Assembly: GCA_963921195.1 (NCBI GenBank)
Contig: OY992537.1
Coordinates: 175,167,021-175,231,020, forward strand
DNA from: Pegoplata infirma
Taxonomy: Eukaryota > Arthropoda > Insecta > Diptera > Anthomyiidae
Reading direction: 5' to 3'
DNA: 64,000 nt
Positions 40,952 to 51,884 of the stretch are shown in pieces. The notes beneath the pieces were generated by a model. That model saw only the letters and a list, made by a program, of their open reading frames with translations. It searched no databases and was not told the DNA's origin. The stretch's first letter is position 1. Each line of letters opens with the position of its first letter. Position numbers and translations under genes: made by a program.

Positions 40952-42523
40952 ACATCATGGCGACAATGTGCCAGGTTGTCACTTTCTCTAATTGACAGCT
41001 TTCGTGTGATTGTAAGTAAAAACGTTGTCTTTTCGAAATCGTTACTCAACCTTAAAACTGATGATACGTTTTTTTCATTTCAATTTTCTATGGCGACAGT
41101 AAGCGATTTTAAAATATTTTGTAGTGTTGGAACCGTAGTGATAACGTTATGGTGGTGCATATGCCCTCTCCTCCATCTTGAGCGAGCTTAACGTAGCTCC
41201 TCATGGTTGAATTGTATTTAAATAGTAACTCGGCCTCCAAACTTATACGTTCTTTCCATTTCCAATTTGCTATTGCGACAGTATGGGATTTCAAAATAAT
41301 TTATAGTGTTGGAATCGTATTGATAACATTTCTGGTGGTGCATATGTCCTCTTCTCCAAGTTGAGTGAGCTTAACTTAACTCGGCCTTAAAACTGCTTAT
41401 ACGATCTTTCCATTTCCAATTTTCTATGGCGACATTAATGGTTTTTAAAATAGTTTGCAGTATTGCAATCATAGTGACAACATTATGGTGGTGCATATGA
41501 CCTCTCCACCAAGTTGCACGAGATTAACGATTAACGATTTTCTTCAACATCAAATTACTAAATAATATTGTATTTGCGACGTATTTACTCATTTTGAATA
41601 TGATCTTGTTTTGGAATAAAATGTCCACGCTTAAACTTGTTATGACGATGAACTGGAAAAAATTAAAACATGATTTTAAAATTCAAATACATATTAATGA
41701 AAGCTTACCTTTTCCAACATTTTTTTCATGTAAATTTACATCATGGCGACAATGTGCCAGGTTGTCGATTTCGCTTATTGACAGATTTCTTGTAATTGCA
41801 AGTAAAAACGTTGTCCTTCCCAAATCGTTACTCAACATTAAAACTGATCAAACCTTCTTTTCATTTCGATTTGCTATGGCGAAAGTAAGCGTTTTCAAAA
41901 TAGTTTGTAGTATTGGAACCGTAGTGATAGCGTTAGGGTGGTGCATATGCGCTCCCCTCCAAGTTGAGCGAGCTTAACGTAGCTCCGCATGGTTAAATTT
42001 TCTTCAACTAGTAACTCGGCCTCCAAACTTCTTATACCTTCTTTCCATTTCCAATTTTCTATTGCGACAGTAAGGGACTTCAAAATAATTTATAGTGTAG
42101 TAATAACAGTTCTGGTGGTGCAAATGTCCTCTTCTCCAAGTTGAGCAAGCTTAACGTAACTCGGCCTCAAAACTGCCTATACAGTCTTTTCATTTCCAAT
42201 TTGCTATGGCAACATTAAGGGATTTCAAAATAGTTTGCAGTATTGCAATCGTAGTGAAAACATATTGGTGGTGCATATGCCCTCTCCACATAGTTGTACG
42301 AGATTAACGAAGCTGCGTAGTTTAATTTTATTCAATATCAAAGTACTCAATAATATTGTATTTGCGACACACATTTACTTAATTTAAATAGGATCTTGTT
42401 TTGGATAAAAAAAGTCCACGCTTTTACTTGGTATGACGATGAACTGGAAAAAATGAATACATATGATTTTAAAATTCTAAATACATATTAATGAAAACTT
42501 ACCTTTTCTAAAATTTTTTTATG
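40952..42523. repeat. Higher-order repeat: 786-bp unit twice, each with three sub-repeats
   Basis: Unit 1 (40952-41737) and unit 2 (41738-42523) both start ACATCATGGCGACAATGTGC. Each contains three sub-repeats of about 155-180 bp with the order TTTCCATTTCCAATTTTCTA, TGGCGACA, TTTCAAAATA, GTAGTGATAACG, TGGTGGTGCATATG, GAGCGAGCTTAACG. The first sub-repeat of both units keeps an open plus-strand frame of about 80 codons (TSWRQCARLS...VSKNVV... or close) ending at the same TAA. Differences fall almost evenly over codon positions, so coding is doubtful. Confidence 0.75.
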
Positions 42524-42832
42524 CAGAATATTTTGCAATATTTGTAAAATTATTGATATATATTAAGGTATGTCAATCGTTGGTAAAGTAATAATATAAT
42601 TTTAACCTAAAAAACTTTTATTTTGTAATTCTGGTTCAAATTTAACATTTTATGATAGCATATATGGTTCCATATATGATATCATATATGGCACATATTT
42701 TAAATACGACCACATATATGGGATCGTTTCTTGCATATATGATCACATATATGTTTCCATATAAGTCATATATGATCATATAAAGATCTTTATATAAGCA
42801 TATATGAACATACACATTTATTTTTAGCCGGG

Positions 42833-43488
42833 AAGTTAAGAAAATTTATAATTTTTTTGTTAAATTAATTAAATTTTAGGAAAATGCATGAACTATATTC
42901 AAAGAATTTTTTTTCTAAATTTTAGTTATGTCTTTTTTTAGTGCGCATGTTTTCGATTTTTTAGTGGAAGACAATTTAAACCCTAGTAATAGTTTTGTAT
43001 AAAAAGTAATGTGCTTTTATCAAAACTTTCGTTTAGTTTTAAAGATACAGGACACAGTGGGCCACCTTTGGAAACATTTCAAGAATTTTAACCTTAAAGG
43101 TCATATTGCTATTTAGATCTTCAAAACACTGGCCTATGAAATTTTTTGTTTGGGACACTGTCTGAAATCTGTAGATTTAGCTTTTTTTGTTTTGTCTTTC
43201 TTGTTAATAAATATTAAAGTTTAGCCAGAGTAATTTTTATGTCTTTAAAGTAAAAAAACTTTTCGCATTTACATTTCAAGTGTAACATTTTTAATCTTAA
43301 AAAAAAAAAATACAATATGTTGAAAAATTTGTCCATTACAGTTACAAATTTTACATACTATTCAAAAATTTATGTTAACTAATTCAAGAATAATTTCTTT
43401 TTTTAAATATACTAAACACTTTGAATTATAGTTTCAAAAGTACAACTACCATATAATTAAAGTTTATCTTAACTACTCTATTCTTAAG
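42833..43488. other. AT-rich interval, no gene seen
   Basis: Nothing with recognisable ends, repeats or domains, apart from A/T runs. Confidence 0.3.
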
Positions 43489-43804
43489 CAAGTGAGAGTG
43501 TTATATTTGGTAGTGACGAATCTTTTATGTCCTATATCATATTTTTAAGAAATTTTTTCAACCCTGGAGGAAAATGTTTACAGATTAAAACTAAAAAATA
43601 AAATCTTTTTCGGACCGAAGAAGTGGGTGGACCGCACTCTTTTGTGGAAAAATTAATTTATATAAAAATTTTATTACTTATTTACAAAAATCATAATAAA
43701 TTTAGGAATTAATGTCAACCATAATCGCGGGGGGAGGGAGAGACACCAACAAAAAAATGCACCTGGAAAAAAAGTATTTTTATTACATTTTAGAGGGTAC
43801 TTTC

Positions 43805-44033
43805 AGGGAAGAAATATGATTGTCGCAAAATTGTATCATAATATGTTTATTGCAATCATAAAATATTTGTTGCAATCATATTATGGTCTTAAATTATAAT
43901 TTTTCGAATATTTAGTATCATAACATGATTGCTGCAGATATGTTATGGTTGCGAAAAACAAGTAATGATAAAATTTTCAATCATAATATGACGCTCTTAA
44001 CTATGGTTGCCACAATCATATCTCATCTCTTCG
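43805..44033. mobile_element. MITE with ATATGATTGTSGCAA ends
   Basis: GGGAAGAAATATGATTGTCG at the left and, inverted, GAAGAGATGAGATATGATTG at the right. The interior repeats the words ATCATAATATG and GCAATCATA in both orientations. It interrupts a DINE piece between GAGGGTA and GTATAAAAG. Confidence 0.55.
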
Positions 44034-44055
44034 CGTATAAAAGATAAGAATTTAA

Positions 44056-44305
44056 CACAGAGAAAAATAAATTTCCAACAGAATTTTTCAGTTGTATCAA
44101 CTCAAAATTCGATTTCTGCTTCTAAATTTCGCTGTGAAAAATCAATTCTTTAGTTGTTTCAATTAAAATACAGTTGTATCAAAAAAATTCAGTTGTAACT
44201 ACCGATATTTAGTTGTTACAACCGTAGTACAAATGTATCAACGGAATTTTTGCTGCAACAACTGCATTTCAGTTGGAAATTAGCAAATTTCTAATTTCGT
44301 TTGTG
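44056..44305. mobile_element. Second copy of the CACACAGAAAA MITE
   Basis: CACAGAGAAAAATAAATTTCC, CAGTTGTATCAACTC, TTAGTTGTTTCAATTAAAA, ACCGATATTTAGTTGTTACA and CATTTCAGTTGGAAATTAGC match the inverse of 4960-5206 across its length. The right end is decayed. Confidence 0.7.
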
Positions 44306-44457
44306 GATTTATTTTGTTTGTCGAATCTGAATCCAACGCGCAAAAAACACTCTCATAATTTATATTGCCTCTTAGGTCTCTGATTATTACTTTAATGTGT
44401 TACGTACTGAATGACAGATTTAGTGTACCCCCATTTTTTTTTTGTTGGAGGTTATAA

Positions 44458-45333
44458 AAAAGAGTGGCAAAATGTGCAAAAAATGCAAATAAGTCAGTGT
44501 TGTCACTTTTGGGAAAATTACTCAAGACAATTGTAAGGTTTTTAGTTCTTGGAATAGATTAAACTTATAAAGAATTTAAATTGAACATCTCCTAAAATAT
44601 TTCTTCTCTGTGGCCTTCTTCCTTTACCATTAGTTTACGCCGATTACTGTGTTAATAATATACTATATATTTAAAAATTATATACTAATTTTACCTAACC
44701 AGAACTGGTAACAATGACCTTTGTCTCGTTGTAGCGAAACCGACCAAGGCCTCTGGAGGGAATCGAACGTAAACATGTTTATCTTTGTCTTTGGATTTGG
44801 CCAAAAAGTTTTTACAAAAAAACAAGGATTTTGTCCAACACGAATACTGATAATTGTAATTTGCTTACAATCATTTTACATCTTCTGTTTTGTAACAGAC
44901 GTGTCAACTTACCTAAAATGAAAAAGAGGTGAAATAATTATTATAATAAATAGTAGTAAACAGTAATAAATAAATTATAAATATAAAAATAAATAAACGT
45001 GAATCGTCAGTATTTTTTTTTTATACTGACGTAACACGCTCACGTGAGCGTGAGTAAACAAAAAAAGATTTCATTTAATTTATTTAAACTTCACTTGTCC
45101 CTTGGGATACTACAATCCCCATTCCCCCTGTTGATCACAGCCCTAACGAAGCTACCTTTCAACACTATACTAAAAGACTGAGTCCAGACATTGCCGGTTT
45201 TTAGGTTTTTATTTACATGTCAAAAATAATTGTGTTTTTATATATTGTTGAACATTTTTATATTTTACCTTTCTTTCGTCAGCACTTTTCGGTGTATCAC
45301 ACCCAAAGTATCTCAGAAAGAGAATGAGAATTA
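44458..45333. other. Interval with short hairpin and CACGTGAG words
   Basis: CGTCAGTATTTTTTTTTTAT then ACTGACG (45007-45033) forms a small hairpin, followed by GCTCACGTGAGCGTGAGTAA, which resembles the hAT-like element at 56488-56973. 45100-45200 is of balanced composition but has no domain. No gene was recognised. Confidence 0.35.
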
Positions 45334-45776
45334 CACTAAAAAAAAAAATTGTAAAATTACAAAAAAAAAAAATTGTAACTTTTTTTTTGCTACACTCAAA
45401 ATAATAACTCTGTTAAATTACAGAAAAACTCTGCTAATTTAACAGAGTACACCATACTTTTCCAGCTAGCAACATTTCTTGGTAATTTCACTATAAAACT
45501 CTGTAAAATGATTTTGACAAAAAAAAACTGTTAATTTACAGAGTTTCTAGTAAAATATTGGTCAAATAAAACACCATTTAGCAAAGAAAAACTCTGTAAA
45601 TTTACATATATTTGTAAAATGCATTTTGTGCAACCAAAATTTTACAGAAAAAAACTCTGTAAATTTACAGAGTTTAGTAAAAAACATGTTATTTTGTAAA
45701 ATTTGTATAAGATTTTATAAAAGATTTTTTTGTTACTTTTTAACATTTTCTCAAAAAAAAAAAACAGATAAAATTT

Positions 45777-46415
45777 AGACAAAGAGAGATTAAGGAATGT
45801 TGTTGTTTCTAAGGATCGTAATTGTTGGTGTAAAATAAAAATCTTCTGTTGACGTCACACACTTAACATCTGTAATGAAATACGAACAAACCAACTTCTG
45901 CTGTTAGTTTGTCAAGCAGGGCGATAGCTCAGATGGTAGAGTACTTGCTTTGCAAACTGATGGAAAATTTGAAGAACGTAGGTTCTATTCCACTCAGAGT
46001 TAAGTCTGTTGATGAAAAAACATATAGAAAAAACAGTCTTACAAATAATCAAACAATTTATTTAATGTAATTTTCTCCACTGATGACGTAGAGGTGGCTA
46101 CAGAAACCATGGTCTGGAATAAATCCACATTAAAAATAATCTTTAGAAATACAATGTTTTCTTCTTCAATCACAAACCTTAATAACAAAACAGAATATGG
46201 CATGCGCCGATAAAAACACTTAAAAATACAGAATTGACAAAAATATATGCAAATATATGTCGCCCTACGGGCAAGTAGTCTCAAATATATGCACTCATCT
46301 TTAACGTGTATGAACAAATAATTCAGCGCTAAAATTGTTATGTGCAAAAACGAGACAAAGAGAGATTAAGGAATGTTGTTGTTTCTAAGGATCGTAATTG
46401 TTGGTGTAAAATAAA
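45777..46415 (+). mobile_element. Retroelement-like unit with 63-bp terminal direct repeats and tRNA-like core
   Basis: 45777-45839 and 46353-46415 are identical over 63 bp (start AGACAAAGAGAGATTAAGGA, end GGTGTAAAATAAA). Outside them AGATAAAATTT occurs at 45766-45776 and 46415-46425, a 10-11-bp target duplication. The 513-bp interior holds a tRNA-like sequence (45919-46000) and a 102-residue minus-strand frame with no domain. The repeats do not start TG and end CA, and I see no primer-binding site or polypurine tract, so an LTR/TRIM origin is not established. A SINE with duplicated ends is the alternative. Confidence 0.7.
45919..46000 (+). other. tRNA-like sequence with A and B boxes
   Basis: GGGCGATAGCTCAGATGGTA then GAGTACTTGCTTTGCAAAC contains a good A-box (TAGCTCAGATGG) and an anticodon-loop-like TTTGCAA. 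After an extra stretch comes GGTTCTATTCC, a B-box with one change. It resembles tRNA-Ala(TGC) at the 5' half, but the T-stem does not pair and the variable region is too long. It is more likely a pol III promoter region of a SINE than a tRNA gene. Confidence 0.5.
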
Positions 46416-48384
46416 GATAAAATTTTGGGTTTTTTACAGAACACTCTGTTTTTTAACTATGAAATTAAGATTATATAGAAATAAGTAAAAATACAGATAA
46501 AACTTAGTTTTTTGGTTATAAAAAATACAGAGTATTTTGCTTAAATCTGTATTTTAGCAGAAATCTCTGTTAATTATCTGTAAAATTAAGATTACAAAGT
46601 TAAAAGTAATATTACAGAAGAAACTTTGTTTTTTTGTCACAACAAAATACAAAGTTTTTTCTTTAAATCTGTATTTTGACAGAAAACTCTGTCAAATATC
46701 TGTTGAATTGAGATTACAGTCATTTTACAGAGTATTTAACAGAGTTATTATTTTGAGTGTACCTCCTATTTGACAAAAATTCCTAGTAATTTTACAAGCT
46801 TTTTACAAATAATTTTGTAATTTTACAAGCTTTTTACCAATAAAATCGTAAATTTACAGTTTTTTTGGCGCAATTAAAATAACAAGGAATTCTCGTGAAT
46901 TTACTAGATTTTTTTTGTAAAATTATCTTGGAAATTTGTAAAATTACAAAACAAAATGTAAAATTACAAAAAAAAAATTAAATTTTTATCCAAATTTGTT
47001 TGTTAAAAAACAAGGAAAACTGTCAAATATTGGTAAAATGGGATTACGAGACTTTTCCTAGTAATTTGACAAAGTTTTATTTTTGTGTGTGCTTATTTGA
47101 CATTACTCAGATATTTTTTAAAATTTTAAGATTTTTTTTTTTAAAAAAAATAAATTTTTTTTTTTTAACTTCACAGCCAGTTGATTTTACTACATACACT
47201 CAAAAAAAAACCTTGTAAAGTTACCAAAAAATCTCGTGATTTTACAAGGCTATTCTCGTAAAATAGGAGGTAAGTAAAATTCTCGTTAAATTACCAGGAT
47301 TTCCTCGTAATTTTGAATGCGCCAAAAATTGGCAAAATAACCAATTTTATTGGTGAAAATATTGTTTTAAAACCGGAAAATAAAAAAAAATGGTAAACTT
47401 ACAAGAAAAAATGGTAAAAATGTTTAAAAAATTGGTAAATTTACAAAACAAAATGGTAAATTTACAAAAAAAAAAATAGTAAATTAAAAAAAAAATGTAA
47501 ATTAAAAAAAAAAACTGTTAATTTAACAAAAAAATTTTTTTTAATTTTACCAATTTTTTCAGTGATAATTTTTAAGCCACAAAAATTATAAAAAATTGGT
47601 AAATTTACAAGATAAGTGGTAATTATATTAAAAAAATGATAAATTAAAAAAAAAGGATTTCGAAAATTTTATGAAATTCTTTTTTTAAAATCTTTTTTAA
47701 TAATTCTTTACTCCAAAACGCAAAAAATGTCAGAAAATTTACAAAAAAAAATATTTTGTTAAACAACATAAATCCTTATAATAACATCATTTTTGTAAAA
47801 TAACAGTTTTTTTTTGTAAATTAACTAGAATCCTCGTAATAAATTTTTCAAAATTTTGTCAACTTTTTTTTTTTAATATTTTAACAAAAAAAAAAAAATT
47901 TTTGTCCGGAGCTTGGAAATTTTTTTAAAAAAATAGAAATATAAAAAAAAAAACTTTTTTTTTTGTTAAACAACATAAATCCTCGTATAAGATTATTTTT
48001 GTAAAATAACAGTTTTTTTGTACATCAACTAAAATCCTCCCTTAATAAAAACTTTTTTGTAAAATTACAGTTTTTTTTTTGTAAAATAACTAGAGTTTTT
48101 CTTTTCCCGGACTTTTTCATTTCCCGGGAAAGCGGGATTCATTTTCCAATTTCTCGGGATCTCGGGAATTCCCGCAAAAACTAAAAACCCAAGTTTTTTG
48201 TCAAAAAAATATATAAAAAACCTTCTGAATGCGATTACACTATTTATAATGTTTATTTACACCATAAAAATTTTATTCAGTACCTAAAAAAAAATAAGTT
48301 TCGAGAAAAAAAGAACAATTTTTGTAACACAGTTTTTATAAAAAAATGGTAAAAATATGTCGAAGTCTTTTAAAAGTATTTTAA

Positions 48385-48860
48385 GTTTTGTGGATGTTTA
48401 TTCTGGCTCGAGGTCATTATTTTTTTTACTAATTAAAACCATGATATTCTCATAGCATAATTTTCAAGATTTTTTTTTTTAATTTATTTGTGTTGGTCAT
48501 TTTTTGTTGGTTATTGACAATCGTTGCCTTACTAAATAGTATAGTACAATTTCTTCATCTTTCAAATTCCCATTGTGGATAGAGGCGAATATGTATTAAT
48601 ATTTTGGTTTGTGCACAAACGATTTGTCATTAGACTCGTTTGCTACTTTGTTGTAAATCGTTTCTATTTTTGCTCAATAATCTTGACAATGGAATCTGAC
48701 AAATTCCGAAACACGTGTCGATTAAGTCTTGCAAAAATGACCAACATAAATAAATTTAAAGCAGAAAAATAATTTTCTAGAAAATTATGCTAGAAGAATA
48801 TCATGGTTTTAATTAGTACAGAAAATAATGACCTCGAGCCAGAATAAACACCCTCAAAAT
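48385..48860. mobile_element. Inverted-end insert, GTTTATTCTGGCTCGAGGTC
   Basis: The left end (GTGGATGTTTATTCTGGCTC then GAGGTCATTATTTT) and right end (AATAATGACCTCGAGCCAGA then ATAAACACCC) match inversely over about 75 bp, also including ACTAATTAAAACCATGATAT. About 300 bp lie between. A related GCTCGAGG-plus-TTTTATGATAT combination appears at 52649-52690. Confidence 0.65.
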
Positions 48861-49205
48861 ATAATATTTTAAAGGTCAAATAAAACAATTTTTATTTTTT
48901 AATAAAAATTAATCAGAATTTGAGTATTAAATGTTTAAATGTTTCAAAGAAATGAAATTATAAAAAAATTTACCCAAAAAATTATTAAAAAAAATTTAAA
49001 AAATTTGAAAATTCTGGTTTCTGGAAGAAAAACCCGTTAATTTCAGAGTCATTCCTTACACAGATTTTATATCAATTTATCGATTTAAAAAGAATCATGT
49101 CCAGAGACATAAATATTTTTTACAGGTCTCAGAAAGAAAATTTCTCAGCTTCTAAAAAAAATTATCAGGTTCTGATAATTGTATCCTATCGAAGATTTAG
49201 ATATT

Positions 49206-51394
49206 GGGGTAATTCCAAAAATTTTCGCCCCACTGTTCGGAAACATGCCTTTGGACGTCACTGAGAATTTGCCTCATAGATATCCACGTTTATATGAGAT
49301 ATGTTGCATTTGTGGATTTTCAAAATTTGCTGTAGTTTTCAAATTATCGCGGGTCAAAGTTCGACTTTTTTAGCAAAAGTCAGAAAAATACATGACGGTT
49401 AACGTGCTCTAACTTTTTAACTAGTAATCCGATTATCACAAGTAACGGTTCATATGAAAGCTTAATTCTTCTTCTTTTAGGAAGTATTTTCAAAAGCATA
49501 CGGTATTTTTTCAGAAGTGTTGCAAAAATTCGAAAACATTTTTTTTGGCGAATATTTAAAAAAACACATCTTCGATTTTTTAAAAAAAAAGTTTGGTGAT
49601 AAACAATACTGTTTTGTACAACATATCCAAAATTCAGAGTGGGATCCCAATGGGATCAAAAAATATTCTGGTTTTAGTACGAAGTTCTTAAATTTTACCT
49701 TAGAAAATTAAAATTTTATGTTTCTTCAATATAAAAATTTAAATTTTCAAAGAAAATTATACTACACCGTCCGACAAATTTCAAATTTTGGCTGTACACA
49801 TGAACCGGACTAAAAAATTCTGAGAGTACGGCCTAAAATAAAATACCCGTGTCTCCCAGTTTTTTTAGATCAATTCGCGTTTTCGCGAAAAATGCAAAAA
49901 AAAAAAAATTTCGCACTATAGAAAAAATTCACTACAGTCAGAAAGTGGGTATAAACATAACATTCCCGTATCTCTCAGGTTTTTTAAATCAACTCGCGTT
50001 TTTTCGCGAAAAATGCAAAAAAAATATAATGTTAAATTGTGTTTCACAAAAGAAGTGTGAAATAAGTCGAAAAAATATAGATAATTTACTTCTGAGAAAA
50101 AAAGTGTTAACAGATAAGTTCAGTAGAATTTTAAGGTTCTTTTCTTGGAATATATTAACCCTCTATATGCAATTTTTAGGGTTAATTTTTGTTCTTATTT
50201 CAAATATTTACCTAGAAAAGCATTAAATCGTGCGTTTAAAGGGTTAAAATGTTCCACAAAAATCTTTTGCATTAAAATTCACTAGGGGTTGTCAAAGGCC
50301 AAAAGTTCGTAAGATGTTAGCAAAATGCTTAAAAAAGTAAAATTGTAAAGTATTATATTTTATTAAATTGTGTTACACCACACATACTTTACAATTTTAC
50401 TTTTTTGAGCATTTTGCTAACATCGCACAAATTATTGGCCTTTGACAACTCCTAGTGAAATTTGATGCATAACATTTTTGTAGAGCATTTTAACCCTTTA
50501 AATGCATGATTTAATGGTTTTCTAGGAGAGCATTAGAAATGAGGACATATGTATATGACCACCAAAAATGGGAGATAGAGGGTTAATATATTCCACGAAA
50601 AGAACCGTCTTTAAATTTTACTGAAGATATGTTCAAACATTATTTAACTCACAAGTAGATTTAATAAATTTTTCGATTTATTTCACACTACTTTGGAAAA
50701 ATACAACTTTTTTTATTGGCGTTTTTTGCGAAAACACGAATTGATCTAGAAAAACTGGGAGACACGTGTATTTTATTTTCAGCCCTACTTTCAGAATTTT
50801 TCGGTCTGGTCCGTGTGTACAAAAGTGTGTCGGACGGTGCTATTAAAATTTTGAAAACATTCAAAACATTAGAAATTTAAATTTTCTAAGGAAAAAATAT
50901 GAGAACCTCGTACTTAAAACAGAATATTTTTTGATCCCATGGAGATCCCACTCTGAATTTTGAATATGTTATACAAAACATTGTTATTTTTCACCAGAAT
51001 TTTTTTTAAAAAAATCGAAGATGTGTTTTTTTAAATATTCGAAAAGAAAAAATGTTTTTGCATTTTTGCATTATTTCTGTAAAAAAAAACTGTGTTATTT
51101 TAAAAATATTTTCTAAAAGAAGAACCCCAGCTTTCACATGAGCCTTAATTTGTGAAAATCGGGTCATTGGTTAAGAAGTTACAGCTCTTTAAACGTGATG
51201 TATTTTGCTTACTTTTGCTTAAAAAGTCAATCTTTGACCCGCCATAATTCGTTAAATACACCAAATGTAAAAAAACGATATATGGTACATATATCATATT
51301 TATGAGGGCTATCTATGTGTCAAGGTTCAAATTAATCTGAGACACTATTTCCAAAAATGACTATAATTTGAGCTAAATTTTTTGGAATGGCCCA
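49206..51394. mobile_element. 2.2-kb foldback
   Basis: The left arm (49206-50352) and right arm (50385-51394) pair along their length. Examples are AATTCAGAGTGGGATCCCA (49630) with its inverse near 50945, ACACCGTCCGACAAATTTC with its inverse near 50830, and AAAAGTAAAATTGTAAAGTA with its inverse at 50385. The loop is about 32 bases (50353-50384). The outer ends are GGGGTAATTCCAAAAA and, inverted, TGGGCCATTCCAAAAAA. Open frames of 60-125 residues here are arm sequence and show no domain. Confidence 0.75.
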
Positions 51395-51884
51395 TTGTGA
51401 GACATTTTTCATTTCGTAAGTCTCAGATTTTATGACATTTTTTAGTTATAAGGTCTTTCTTGGAATACTTTTTGGGCCCTCCTGGTCCCTGCGTACGTTT
51501 CTGCCATCAATTATCAAGAATTTTAATAAAATCTCTAAAAAATCACATTCAAAATAATCAATAAAAGTCGAAAAATCAACAATTTCAAAGAAACGACAAT
51601 TTCCGGGGATTCCCGCTCTATTTCCCAGAATTTCGGGATCGAAAACTTACGGGAATTCCCGGGAATTCCAGTCCCGGGAATTCCCATGAAAAACCCTAAG
51701 AATAACCTTTCAAAATGGTAGAATACAAGTACGAAAATAAATTTGTAAAATTTCCAATAAAACTGTAGTTCTCGTTTGAGCAAAGTACAAGATTTTTTGT
51801 TAAAAAACGAGGAAAATTGTTAAATATTGGTAGAACGGGATTACAAGGCATTTAACCAGGCGTTTTACCAGTTTTTTTTGAGTG

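Larger units (their letters stand above)
39792..42832. mobile_element. 3-kb element with CCCGGCTAAAAAT ends
   Basis: The ends CCCGGCTAAAAATG (39792) and, inverted, CCCGGCTAAAAATAAATGTG (from 42832) mark a 3041-bp unit. Inside each end lies an array of ATCATATATG-type words (39815-40010 and 42655-42812). The centre has a 786-bp direct duplication. I cannot place the ends in a known superfamily, and the target duplication is unclear (AA at most). No transposase is visible. Confidence 0.7.
43489..44457 (-). mobile_element. Scrambled DINE/Helentron-like remains with two MITEs
   Basis: It starts with an inverted family end (CAAGTGAGAGTGTTATATTT, 43489), has a G-run (GGGGGGAGGGAG near 43729) and ends with an inverted 5' block (GTGTACCCCCATTTTTT and GTTGGAGGTTATAAA, 44423-44457). 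A plus-oriented 3' piece (TTTTAGAGGGTA, then GTATAAAAGATAAGAATTTA) appears around the inserted MITE 43805-44033. Fragments of two copies in opposite orientation seem to be mixed. Confidence 0.5.
45393..46759. mobile_element. Family K2 element carrying a tRNA-like element
   Basis: The ends CACTCAAAATAATAACTCTG and CAGAGTTATTATTTTGAGTG are perfect inverses over 20 bp, with TA duplicated outside (45391-45392, 46760-46761). Interior words are CTCTGTAAATTTACAGAG-like. At 45777-46415 a 639-bp element with its own direct repeats is inserted. Confidence 0.85.
45334..47089 (+). mobile_element. Family K1 element interrupted by a K2 element
   Basis: It starts CACTAAAAAAAAAAATTG and ends TTTATTTTTGTGTG. 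Its CTACCTCCTATTTGAC module is split at TA by the K2 insert 45393-46759: TTTTTTTTGCTA lies before, and TACCTCCTATTTGACAAAA after. The remaining outer sequence follows the short copy at 36385-36941. Confidence 0.7.
48091..51698. mobile_element. hAT-like element with CCCGGGAATTCCCG ends
   Basis: The ends TAGAGTTTTTCTTTTCCCGG and, inverted, TAGGGTTTTTCATGGGAATT fit a hAT start. The flanks AAAATAAC and AGAATAAC differ at one base of 8. The reference K copy at 16935-16950 shows the empty site. Near both ends lie CTCGGGAATTCCCG-type palindromes. Inside are the inverted-end element 48385-48860 and the foldback 49206-51394, which account for much of its length. No transposase was found. Confidence 0.75.
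47197..51884 (+). mobile_element. Family K1 host interrupted by a hAT-like element
   Basis: It starts CACTCAAAAAAAAACCTTG and ends CCAGTTTTTTTTGAGTG, with TA flanks. It is colinear with 16395-17130: ACGAGAATCC-type words, then TTTTTGTAAAATAAC, where the 3608-bp insert begins at 48091, and CTTTCAAAATGGTAGAATAC after it. An additional AT-rich stretch (47520-47950) lies in the left part. Confidence 0.75.

Noticed and set aside
39782..42840. A 2-bp AA target duplication for the CCCGGC element
   Set aside because: The flanks are A-rich, so AA on both sides may be chance; left unassigned.
45919..46000. Functional tRNA-Ala gene
   Set aside because: The 5' half is convincing, but the T-stem does not pair, the B-box is altered and the variable region is too long.
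45777..46415. Calling the 63-bp repeats true LTRs of a TRIM element
   Set aside because: No TG...CA ends, no primer-binding site, no polypurine tract, and a 10-11-bp rather than 4-6-bp target duplication.
49849..50226. 125-residue frame as a host gene
   Set aside because: It lies entirely in one arm of the 49206-51394 foldback and has no domain.
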